Below are positions 54,609 to 64,000 of a stretch of DNA of 64,000 bases, piece after piece. The stretch is taken from NCBI GenBank assembly GCA_973895155.1, contig OZ316891.1, positions 25,482,001 to 25,546,000 of the forward strand, read 5' to 3'. The DNA is from Marsupella aquatica (taxonomy: Eukaryota > Marchantiophyta). How positions within the stretch are numbered: the stretch's first letter is position 1; each line of letters starts with the position of its first letter. A program made the translations under genes and the position numbers. The notes under the pieces were generated by a model. That model searched no databases and was not told where the DNA came from. It saw nothing but the letters and a program-made list of their open reading frames with translations.

Positions 54609-55710
54609 TTGGACATTGCCCTACGTACTATTCTACCACTGTATCAACACTTCTCTGCGGCCCCGGATGGGGGACGTGGGGGGTCAGCCCTGCTCATACA
54701 ACCCCTGCTTAAAGTGATTAGATTTGGTGCACTTGAGCTTGGGAGAGCGGTATGGGTGATTATAGAGCATACTAGTGGTATGATTGGAGTGGTAAGTGTG
54801 TATGCCCCCAACTCTGCAAGACAACGGGCTCTGTTATGGCATGAACTCAAGGTAGAACTGCCACAAGCGAACTGGATTTTGTGCGGTGATTTCAACATGA
54901 CTGAATCTAGGATGGATTCATCGAGCGGATCCTCCTTACTAAAGGGACGGGAGGCAGAATTTTGGCGTTTTTTACAAGTGCGATTGGATCTTATTGATGT
55001 CTATAACCTGGGCTGCACAGTGATAGGATCAAGATATACGTGGAGACGTGTCCGGCATGCAAACCTCACCCAGTCTAGACTGGACAGGTTTTACCTTAGT
55101 GGTCTTGGAGGTTGGATTGCTGGCACAGTGGAGCTAACTCATGATGGGGGCTCGTCACTGTCGGACCATGATCCCATTGTGGTTGTTTTGCGCTTTCAGA
55201 TTGAGGAGAGGGATTCGGAAAGAGGTAAGTCCCACTTTTTTAAAGCTAACCCTTACGTACTCCGGGATCCGAAGAATATTGAGCAATTGGAGGCTGCCTG
55301 GCGGGCGGGGGGGGGGTGGGCGAGGTGAACCCTCACTTGCGTTTCTCTCGTGCATGTCAGAGACTACGAAAAAAATATATGGAGTTGCAATCCGCACCGA
55401 GACAGTCTGAGGAGGAGTTGAACTTTCTGAGAGATAAAGTGAGAATACTTAAGACTACTATTGTAGATGAATGCTCACTGGATGAACTGACAGAGTTTCT
55501 GCAATGGGAGGACATGCTTCACGTAGCTGAAGTTGAGACGGCGCACCAGGCCAGACGGTTAGCCAGAATTTGGTGGCTGGGAGAAGGGGAGGAATCAACT
55601 AAATTTTACTTTGCCACAGTCAAGGCTAAAAGAGAGAGAGAAGCTATGAGGATGCTAGTAAAGGAGGATGGATCGGTACTTACAGATTTCAAGGACATCA
55701 TTGGGAAGTA
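54609..55710 (+). pseudogene. LINE ORF2 5' part: truncated APE endonuclease and linker
   Basis: Visible endonuclease blocks are VVSVYAPNSARQR, NWILCGDFNMTES (catalytic Asp-Asn), SRYTWRR..., SRLDRFYLS and LSDHDPIVV (catalytic His). The N-terminal Glu-containing block is missing through the truncation. A run of about ten G at 55,305-55,315 shifts the frame. The linker then continues as NPHLRFSRACQRLRKKYMELQ...RIWWLGEGEESTKFYF. A second shift near 55,705 leads into the RT frame. The endonuclease of this protein nicks target DNA for priming. Inactive here. Confidence 0.8.
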
Positions 55711-58383
55711 GAGCAGCAATGTGAGGCGCTTTACTCTCCTGGGCAACCATCTGAGGAGGAGCTACTAGAAAGCAGGTGCAATAGGGATAAGCTATTGCGG
55801 AGTACTAAATCGGCATTCACGGCGGCGGAGATACACAGGATGGAGGCACTTCCTACGATCTCCGAGGTGAAAGAGGTGTTGTGGCTTCTCCCGGAGGACA
55901 AGGCCCCTGGGACGGATGGGCTCACGGCTGAGGTTTACAGAGCCTGTTGGGAGTTCATGAAGGATGATATGGTGGCAATGATACAGGATTTCTGGCTCAC
56001 AGGCGAGTTGGCTGCTGAGATCAAGGATGGCCTGATAAAGCTGATACCAAAAAAACCTGATAAAAGATACTTGAAGGACTGGCGCCCTCTGACGATGCTT
56101 AACACTAGCTACAAAATCCTGGCCAAAGTGATCGCTCTACGAATTAAGCACCTGCTATGTAACCTGATCAGTCCTCAGCAGACCGGGTTTATCCCGGGTA
56201 GACATATCTTAGAGAATATTTCGCTTGCTTGGCTTACAAGTGACTGGGTTCAGAATTGCAGGAAGGGAGCATTATTCCTAAAACTTGACTTTGAGAAAGC
56301 ATTCGACAGGGTTAACCACGAGTATCTCTGGGAGTCTATGTTGCTGCTGGGATTTAGTGGTAGGATTGTGAACATAGTTAAAGCCTTGTTCTCTAATGCC
56401 AGCTCTCGAGTACTAGTCAATGGCTTTCTTAGCAAATATTTTTTGATGTGTCGGGGGGTGAGGCAGGGATGTCCTCTCTCCCCTCTTCTATTTGTGATTT
56501 CTACCCAACCTCTCATGGATTTCTTGGATGCTGAGCTTGCGGCTGGTCGACTTGCTGGTATCCAGGTTTCAGATGTGCTTACAGTGTGCTACAGATTGTT
56601 TGCTGATGATGTGGGGATGTTCATCCCTGCAACAGAGGAAGCGTTTAGGGATGCTACTACGGCTCTGTCATGTTATGAAAGTGCATCTGGTGCTAGGCTG
56701 AACTTACGAAAATCTGTTATCATCCCACTTGCTTTGGACCTAATTCCAGACTGGCTCAAGGCTACAGGCTGCAAGATTAGTGAGCAAGGTGAAGTGCAGA
56801 AGTATCTGGGTGCTCCATTTGGTATTGGACTCTCAATGGGTAATTTACATCGCTTCTGCCTGGATAAGGTTGCTGCACGCTTGTCCTCTTGGTCAAATAA
56901 ATTGCTGTCCTTCACAGGTCGGACGTTGCTGGTGAAACATGTGCTCATGGCAATACCGATATATCACGTAATGTATATGAAGGCCTCGGAAGGGCTGGCA
57001 AAGAAACTGATTGCGCTGTGCAGGGATTTTCTATGGGGTTATAATCTTGAGGGCGGGAAGAGGATTCCGCTGGTGGCATGGGACAAGATGGCTCGCCCTA
57101 AGGTGGATGGCGGACTGGGGTTTCGTGACTTTAGAAGTCACTCTGATGCGTTACTTACTCATTGGTTTATGAAGGCCTTGGACTATCCCAACACGGAATG
57201 GGCTGGCATGCTTGCTGCTAATCTGAGTCTTATTGGATGGCTGAATTTCAGGGTGATTAGGCAAAATCACTACACATTTGCAGATAAGCTGCTTTTATGT
57301 ACTCCAAGATCTTGCTGCGGGCTGACATACACTTGGGGAATCTGGAAGGCCTGGGAGGCTTTGAGAGCAAATCTTTCCTTTGTCCCAGGGACTGCGGGCT
57401 TTCCTGGGAGATGGAGTATACAGGACGCATTACGCTGTACACAGGGCTTTAATACTTGGCCTTCGGCACACACAAAGTTCACTGTGGAAATCTGTGGGAG
57501 GCTTGGGATATGGGTGATTGCCGACTGCTGGAATGCTGAGGCGCACCAATGGAAGGACTTTTCTGGCAGATGGTGTTTGCTTCGAGGGTGGGCGCTGGCT
57601 CACAGGGACAGATGCCATCAGTTTCTACTTGTGATTGGCAGGGGACGCTGCTGCAATGGTGGGCTGGTGCCGGGTGCTCGTTGTTGGCGTTGGCTTGAGA
57701 TGGGGGTTCCACTGAAGAGGTTCACAATTCCTAACAAACACGCGTACCAACTTCTAAGACCTAAGGGCTCGGACTACCAAAGATGGAACAGAATTTGGCT
57801 CACCAACTGGACGGAGGAGGTATGGGGTAAGAGATGGCGTGCTCTGTGGGGTTCGGACCTGTCCACTAGAGGAAAAACCTTTCTATGGCAAATCATTGCC
57901 GGTGGCCTGTTTACGGGAGCAAGGGCCCTTACTATTGGTGCAAGTGATGGTATCTGTCGGCTATGCCCTGGGAGGCTTGAAAGTATTCCTCATCTGTTCG
58001 TCCAATGTGTGCATGCTGCTGAGTGCTGGAGACTATGCTGTGACTGCTGCCTGGGAGTTATGTTTGCACCTGGGCAGGATCTTCTAGACAAGGTGGTGGC
58101 CTCATTTGGTCGCAGTCCATTGAGGGTGGCTCGTCTATTCCTACTGTTTCAAATTGTGTGGATGATTTGGCTGGGACGTAACACACAGATGTTCAAGGAA
58201 CTTGGGCGCAGATCCTTTGATGTAAGATTGGTTCTTTCTGAGACGGTTTCGCACCTGCATGGGGCCTCTCTACGCTTCCCGTCAGGCAGTAAACACATTC
58301 GGCTTCTTAGGGCTAAAGAATTAATTGAAATGGAACGGAGGCGCTGGTTGGTGCGTAGAGATGGACATGTGACTTCGGGCTGA
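55710..58383 (+). pseudogene. LINE ORF2 3' part: reverse transcriptase and zf-RVT
   Basis: The frame is open from about 55,706 (EVEQQCEALYSPGQPSEEEL...) through a stop-free RT to 58,383. RT blocks in order are PGTDGLTAEVYRACW, LIPKKPDKRYLKDWRPLTMLN, QQTGFIPGRHI, LFLKLDFEKAFDRVNHEYLW, RGVRQGCPLSPLLFVI and LFADDVGMF (FADD at 56,599-56,610). The thumb and a connecting region follow, then the zinc-binding zf-RVT segment: GKTFLWQIIAGGLFTGARAL...CRLCPGRLESIPHLFVQCVHAAECW. The RT itself has all catalytic residues. It is a fossil only because the 5' part is missing and shifted. Confidence 0.9.
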
Positions 58384-58701
58384 TGATGATTAGAGTAGGT
58401 TAGGCTCTTTGATTGGTGTTGTGGCTCTGGTGGGCTTGGGTTGGGCTCACCTATGCGGCTCTGTTTTTTGCTTTTGGGGCTTACCCTTGTGTTATGGCTA
58501 CAGGCCTTTAGGTTGCTCATGGATCTGGCTCTCGCTGTCGTTGACTGGCTGGCTGGGGTTGGGCTCTTTATCGGGGCCGTATATGATGTCTGGGCGTGCC
58601 CTGCTGGCCTCCTGCGGGAGTTGTCCTTTTGTGCTGTTTGCTTCCCCCGCCGTGGGGTTTTCACGGGTTATTTCTATAAAAGTTAGAAAAAATTTCCAAG
58701 G

Positions 58702-58716
58702 AAAATGCTGTTACCA
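58702..58716. repeat. LINE target-site duplication, right
   Basis: AAAATGCTGTTACCA, following the A-rich LINE tail. Confidence 0.9.
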
Positions 58717-59033
58717 GGAAAAAATCACTGTTACCAGGAAAAATGACAATTTAAAAATGTCTCCTAAAACATGTTATTTCCAAAAAAAGTTAACAATGCA
58801 ATATTTTTGGCTAGCTTTGGGCGCTACTGGAAAAAAAACTTTTTTTTTCTCAAAAAAAAAACTGGTCGACCGGAAAAAAAACTTTTTTTTTCTCAAAAAA
58901 AAAATTTTCAAAATTTTTTTTCTAAAAAAAATAAAAAAAAATTTCCACCCATTTTCCTGTTACCAGATTTTTTTCCTGTTACCAGTTTATGTTATTAAAT
59001 CCTGTTTCCTGTTTCCTGTCTTTTGTAAACACT

Positions 59034-62000
59034 CGCTGTGGATGATGATGATTTGGAGAGCTAGGTTGAGAATGATGAGCAATACAATTTTTTGCCTCCT
59101 ATCACCCTGAAATTGAAACACAAAATCCTTCAAATTAGACCATGAAATTGAATTGTGTGGACAATTCGGGGAGTTTCATTGCTTTCAGCTAGTTTTGGAA
59201 ATTCCAGAAACAGCCTACATTGGAAATAAAGATCATGCAATTGCAGAGTTGCAGTCACAGTAGAGCACAATAGGGATGCGAGTTCATTCCTGGTGGGCCA
59301 AAACAAAGAATACATGTCATAGCAGAAATTCTAATTTTACAAATTGTTGGAATCATGTAAACCCTAAACTCACCTCCCTACTGCCATTGGAAACAGCTGA
59401 AGTTGACGTTGTGTCCTCAGCTCCAGCTCCAGGTCTTGGGCTGCAATTACCCAGTACCACATCTGCTTCATCACCCGACCCCCGACTAGTTCTCTCCGTG
59501 TCCTGCTTCGCGCAGCGCCAGACTTCAACCCTGAATATTCTTGTGCTTTCCTTTTGCAGGAGTGCAACTCGTCACGGAGTGCAACAAGAGTTACGGAGTG
59601 ATATGGGCCGTGGATCTCTTTGTGTGAAAATGCCCCCAATGAGCTCCCGCTGGCCCCACTACTTGTCACTGAAATGCCCCAGGAGCCCAAGGGAAGGCCG
59701 GGGCTTAGGCATAGGGAGCCGAGGAGAGGGCCCCCATCGCGAACAAGTAATGGGGTCCTGGGCAGTCTTATCTTTAGAAGACGTCTGCGACACTAATAGT
59801 TTTTTTCTGCCTTGGCCTGGTCGGGAGTCCTACCGTACGCAAAAAATCGGGCTCTGTTCCAGCCCTGGTAAAAACCACTCAACTTGCTGCGCCCGTCTTG
59901 TAAAGTGGCCCTCAGAAAACATCATTCAGTTGACAGTACTTGTCAAAGGTAGCTACTGTTTAGGGTAGGGTTGCACCTTCTTGGCTGACGTGCCCTCGCT
60001 GACCCACCGCGTTAACTTGCCCCCCCTTTAAGATTTTGACCTCCCCTTATCTGGTCACTTTATTAGGTCAGGCTGCAGTCGGTTCAGGGTTCCTAATGGC
60101 GACGATCCAAGTGTGGGGAGTCTATAACCTGTGCACTTTTTTGGATTATTTATTGATTATTGCATGAAAAATATCTAAAGTAAAGCGTTGAAAAGACGGA
60201 TGGGAATTCTGGACCATACCTGCAGAAATATCCACCTCCTATCATTTCTTACTCGGATCCTGAAACCATTTGTGGTGATTCTTTAGGTACCAAGTGGCTT
60301 TCATTGCTTCTTGATTCCAAGACGGAAAAGTGTCAAACCAGCTGGATTGCACCTCAGTGTAGGAAATTGCTACCTTCGTGCGAGGAAATAGGTCATGTCA
60401 AAACATGAGCGAATGTAGAGGTCATTTATACAGATCACACATTTGCCAAAAATTAAAGCTCAAAACACAAAAGCTCCAAGAGAGATGTACCTGATGGACA
60501 TAGACAATAAAAGTGTTACATGATGGCCCACACAATGAAAAGTGTGACATGATGAACCCATGAGGGGCCCACACAATAGAAAGTGTTACTTGATGGACCC
60601 ATGACAGAGCCATCAAGTCAGTTGATAGACCTAAATCAATGTACCCCAAAACTCCTGGGGTTCATCAAATGACACTTTTGAATGTAAAGGTCCATCAAAT
60701 ATATTCCTCAAAGCTCCAAACCTGAACTTAGAGTCAGGATGGACTGATAGGTTGTCTATGAAGCCCCCATGGACACATCAAACTTAGGTGGACTTTACTC
60801 AAACAGACATACATGCTTGGATACTATTTGTTACACTTGTGTCCAAAAATACCATGTCAGATCATCACTTCTGTTCACCTGTCCAAAAGTACCTTGTCAA
60901 AGTACCACCTCTGTCCATTTTTGTCCAAAGATACCATGTACCAACCAGATCAGCTTTGATTGCAAGCCTCATTGTATTCTCTTAATATCCTTTTCCCTCA
61001 AGCTAGTCACTTTAACCATTTTTTTAGAGTTCAATAAAAAATTATAAAATGTGTAACATATGTTTAGGTATTTGTATGCCTTATCTGGCCTTTATGGTAA
61101 TAAAATTATATAGACTAAGCTCTTCACAATTTACTCTAGTGCCTCAAGTAGTTCAATGAGCAAAAGCAAAATTAATTCAATCTTTTCCTCAAGAATATTT
61201 TTATGTTTATAATATATAGATAGCAAAAATCTTACAAAAGGGGGAAACAAGCAACACAATCCCCGTGAACCAATATAACAATTTCCACTAGGAAAACTGG
61301 GTGCAAATCTTGATTTTCATAGAGCATTGCTCTTGAGACGGAATTATATTTTCCATAGAGTGTCGCTCTTGTGTTAAGGAGAGGTTTGACTTATTTTGCT
61401 GCAACAAAGCTATCTCAGATTTTAATCTAAGAGCGTATTGTTGTGAAATCTTATTTTTCATAGAGCATTGCTCTGTCACGAAGAGCACTTCAATTAAATT
61501 TCCCACTACAGAGCTCCAAGAAATGAAATGTTTCAAAGAACGCTAATCTTGTTACAATAAGCGCTTCCAGTACTTTGCCGTCGCGAGGGTCTCAAAAATT
61601 TCAAATAAAATACTAAATGTAAACCTTTGTTTCATTCAATACATATTTCAGTTCACTTTCAAGTGTACAGAGTCTCCTAACCTACTTGAAATGTAGATAA
61701 ACAGTTAATTAGAACATTGATTACCTAGATTTTCTCATCATTAGGTGTAAAATACTTAGTTTATGTGTCACAGTCCATGGGGACGATGGGAGACAACCTT
61801 CAGTCCATCTGGGCTTTGGTTTCTCCAAACCTGGAGACAAGGAAATAACCAATTACAAAAAAAAGTCAAGCAAAGTTCAATTGGATATGAGCAAGAGAGG
61901 GAGACATATATAAAACAAACTCAAATATAAAGCTCGGATAGACTGAGGGGTTTGTTCTGTCCAAATCCATGGACTGTGTGAAGTCATAGTTTTCATCGAA

Positions 62001-62415
62001 AAGAAAAAGTGACTAGCTGCTTTTGGAAGGATGCTTTCACTTTGAAAGTGGCAGCCTGAATATGTCGTCTAAGTGCCCCAATCAATTGTAAACTGCTAAT
62101 TGTTACCAGACTTGTGTATTTATTTGGGCACCTCCTGGGATTTTTTTTAGTCTCAAATTTTGTAAGTGTTCTTAGAGGCCCAATCTATTATCCAACAAAG
62201 TTTCAAAATTTTCTGAGATTATTAGCTCTATTTCCAACAAACTCAAAAAAATGTCAATATTGTAAATCAAGTGTCAACAGAGCATTTCACTGTTGTGAAG
62301 GACTCCTTGAGTAGTTTGGGCATGAGCAGCAAATTACCACCAGGCCACATAAACTAATTGAAACTAACTGCAAACTGTTAGGAGCTCATTTACAGGGGAC
62401 AATTTCAGTCAAATT
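59034..62415. other. Gene-poor stretch
   Basis: No supported gene in about 3.4 kb. Short repeats occur: GTCCA(A/T)AA(A/G)(A/T)TACC motifs at 60,840-60,950, GATG(A/G)(A/C)CCCATGA/CCCACACAAT phrases at 60,500-60,610, and three CATAGAG(C/T)(A/G)T(T/C)GCTCT hairpins between 61,318 and 61,475. ORFs of 70-230 codons near 59,276-59,968 have no domain signature. Confidence 0.45.
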
Positions 62416-62769
62416 TGTAATAGTTGCTACCAGAGTCTTTTTAGACATTCCGGGCCAATCCATCCGAGGCTTGGGGAATCCCATTCGGACTTCACAGCAA
62501 ACCCCTCTGTGTATCCGAGCTGTATTCTCAGGCAAACGCTAAACTAGAAGAAGACTAAAGGCAAATGCAAACCCCACAAAGCTATACTTTGTGTTCTACA
62601 AAAGTCATATTTGTTGTAAGGTATAGAACAACTGATCCTTCATTCCCTTCCATATCCTTACATATAGGCTATCGAATAGCCAGGCAGTTAGACAGTTAAT
62701 GTGGTCTAACCTGAGTAGGCGTAAACCTAGTTAACCTCATGTATGGTCTGGTTAACTCGGGTTACAACA
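62416..62769 (-). mobile_element. Ty1/copia 3' LTR
   Basis: Read on the minus strand it starts TGTTGTAACCCGAG right after the polypurine tract. It probably ends ...GCAACTATTACA, about 354 bp, with TG...CA ends and an imperfect TGTTGTAA/TTACA inverted repeat. The inner boundary is firm. The outer boundary at 62,416 is a best guess, since the 5' LTR is outside the window. Confidence 0.6.
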
Positions 62770-62780
62770 CTCCCCCTTGG
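62770..62780 (-). promoter_or_regulatory. Copia polypurine tract
   Basis: CCAAGGGGGAG on the minus strand directly abuts the LTR start TGTTG. This is the standard plus-strand primer site of copia elements. Confidence 0.75.
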
Positions 62781-63789
62781 GTGTAACATGACCCGGGGAG
62801 GAATGTTGCATCCACCTCTAGCCTACTCTAAATGTGAAATGTGTATTCTGAGGTTTGTGGTTTGGGGGGGGAATGTAACCTCATAAAAACCCCCCCTCCT
62901 TTCTTGCTGGGGGGAAAGAGTGTTACCATTCCATCCCTAAAAACCTTAGAATCATGGTTAAGTTATGAGTAATCGAGTTATTAGAGTTAAAATTGTGTAA
63001 GGGTGTCATATGCTATGTAACGTTATTGGAACTAGTAAAGACCTAAATGTCTCGTATGAGTTTCGAAAGTGAGAGAATTTGCGTGGCGATTTTTGGTGGT
63101 TGCAGTAGCAAGCTTTTGGTGTTGTCTGCTACAGTGTGAGGGTCGTCTCGAAGGAATGCACATCGCGGAAGTGTCTTTTTTGTAGTTTCGGCATTCTGTT
63201 GCTTCGAAGATCTTGAATGTGCTTTGGTTGGGTGGAGGGCGGACTCGTGTCTGAGATGATCGATGTGCGCTGCTCGGTTTCTTCACGTTAGATGGTTGAC
63301 GCGCGTTGTGGTCCTGGTCGTCTGTTAGATGTTGAGGGGCAATGGATTCAACTTTCTTCCTGAAGAAGTGATGCTGGGCCTAGGCGTGTTCATCACAAGG
63401 TCGGTGATTTTTGGTGGGAGGTGTCTGCAGCTGCATTGTTGGTGGTCGTTCTTTCTGAGGTCGGGCGATTCTTCTTTGTTCAGTTTGCTTGTGTGCGATG
63501 GGAGTGTCGGGGAGCGGATGTGGCGAACTATGGCCGGTAAGATTTGTTCCCGGCTGCTTTACAGGCGAGGTTGCGCATTGCTCCCCCTGGGTCATTCACT
63601 TTTGTGGCTCTCTTATAGTCATTCATTTTGTCATGTTGGCGTAGCTGCCGTTTCTTGTAGATGTCTATTGTGATCTTTGTTCGAGATCTGTTCGACTGAG
63701 GTGAGTTGGTCCGAGCTTCGCGGTGTAGTCTACGGATTGAGGTCTCCCCCTGAGCAAAATGAGCGCAACCACTGTAAGTATAAGTGTGT
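62781..63789 (-). other. Copia 3' untranslated region, about 1 kb
   Basis: The stretch between the RNase H stop codon and the polypurine tract is unusually long for copia. It includes C/G runs (62,877-62,915) and two further tracts like CAGGGGGAG (minus strand) near 63,580 and 63,745. Minus-strand ORFs are short. No domain is recognised. Confidence 0.45.
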
Positions 63790-64000
63790 TTAATTTTGTA
63801 GTTCAGTTAAGGTCCGTAGACCTACTGAAATGGCATGTTGCTTATGTAATGCAGGAGGTAGGGATTTAGTAAACATATCGGCAATGTTCTTTGAGCTTTG
63901 TATCCATTTGACTTGAATACTACTGCCTTGTTGTTCATGCGTAAAGAAGAACTTAGGAGCGATGTGTTTGGTGCGATCTCCCTTGATAAAGCCTGCTTGA
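63790..64000 (-). CDS. Ty1/copia RNase H C-terminus (partial)
   Basis: The minus-strand frame enters from the window edge as GFIKGDRTKHIAPKFFFTHE. It continues through IQVKWIQSSKNIADMFTKSLP and ends at a TAA (63,790-63,792) after VGLRTLTELQN. HIxxKxHFxR-like and NxADxFTKxL blocks are the hallmark end of copia RT/RNase H. The rest of pol and gag lie beyond base 64,000. No break is seen in this part. Confidence 0.9.
   Translation of the reverse strand, partial: QAGFIKGDRTKHIAPKFFFTHEQQGSSIQVKWIQSSKNIADMFTKSLPPALHKQHAISVGLRTLTELQN

Larger units (their letters stand above)
54602..58701 (+). mobile_element. L1-like LINE, 5' truncated
   Basis: 4,100 bp bounded by a 15-bp TSD. It starts inside the endonuclease domain, so ORF1 and the 5' UTR are missing, as is usual when reverse transcription stops early. 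It ends in an A-rich tail (TATTTCTATAAAAGTTAGAAAAAATTTCCAAGG). Coding order is endonuclease, RT, zf-RVT. Confidence 0.9.
54531..59033. mobile_element. hAT-like miniature element carrying a LINE
   Basis: The left end AGGGTATAGCGATGGAGACAG and right end ...TTTTGTAAACACT match the element at 30,608-30,979. The flanks are TGTTGTGG and CGCTGTGG (8 bp, two differences). Without the LINE the element is about 390 bp. The interior shared with the other copy includes repeated CTGTTACCAGGAAAAA and TTGGCTAGCTTTGGGCGC. The right part of this copy has extra A/T-run expansions. Confidence 0.7.

Noticed and set aside
59276-59968. 230-codon plus-strand ORF
   Set aside because: No domain, repeats or homologous copy. 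Composition changes along its length and there is no supporting gene structure.

Overview
The window reads as nuclear DNA of a streptophyte (green plant lineage) and is very rich in transposons. The evidence is GT-AG introns of about 60-145 bp, interstitial CCCTAAA telomere-type motifs, and plant-type mobile families: CACTA/TNP2, MULE with a SWIM finger, PIF/Harbinger, an L1-like LINE with a zf-RVT tail, and Ty1/copia. A charophyte alga, bryophyte or lycophyte would fit; the species cannot be fixed from sequence alone. I see no organelle or bacterial sequence, rRNA, CRISPR array or convincing tRNA.

Layout. 0-2.3 kb: an unidentified partial ORF, then three tandem F-box-like paralogues on the minus strand. 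2.3-9.9 kb: satellite-like arrays (80/189 bp and 257 bp, plus a 0.4-kb duplication) that share a CGCGAC...GTCGCG palindrome, and a small minus-strand gene at 8.3-8.9 kb. 9.9-10.5 kb: a DUF8039-like ORF. 10.9-19.7 kb: one minus-strand gene with a ParB-like region and a degenerate N4/N6 DNA methyltransferase-like region, split inside an exon by a 4,681-bp mobile element (13,626-18,306, TSD GGCCT). 20.2-25.3 kb: a broken MULE-type transposase with SWIM finger (+) facing a small acidic/basic gene (-). 25.6-27 kb: a DUF7869-like transposase-derived ORF with one in-frame stop.

27-47.5 kb is a nest of CACTA-type DNA. A TNP2 gene (37.13-34.76 kb, minus) is cut by the terminus of a second CACTA made largely of 705-bp tandem repeats. 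Upstream of TNP2, on the same strand, lie an F-box-like pseudogene, a BRCT-like ORF, an EDM2-like PHD gene and a Cys-rich gene, before another CACTA terminus at 47,497. A second copy of the Cys-rich/EDM2-like pair lies at 29.5-27.6 kb. Its predicted protein starts with ARTKHKARK, resembling the histone H3 tail.

47.6-52.3 kb: a second copy of the 4.7-kb element in inverted orientation (TSD GAGTG). 53.4-54.4 kb: a PIF/Harbinger pseudogene. 54.5-59.0 kb: a small hAT-like element carrying a 5'-truncated LINE with a 15-bp TSD. 59-62.4 kb: no gene seen. 62.4-64 kb: the 3' end of a Ty1/copia element on the minus strand.

Nearly every long ORF is broken by only one or two in-frame stops or small frameshifts, so the elements are relatively young. 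The most unusual items are the EDM2-like/BRCT/F-box genes beside CACTA transposase, the H3-like N terminus, the paired 4.7-kb TG...CA elements with 5-bp TSDs but no LTRs or recognised transposase, and the two families of short palindromes.
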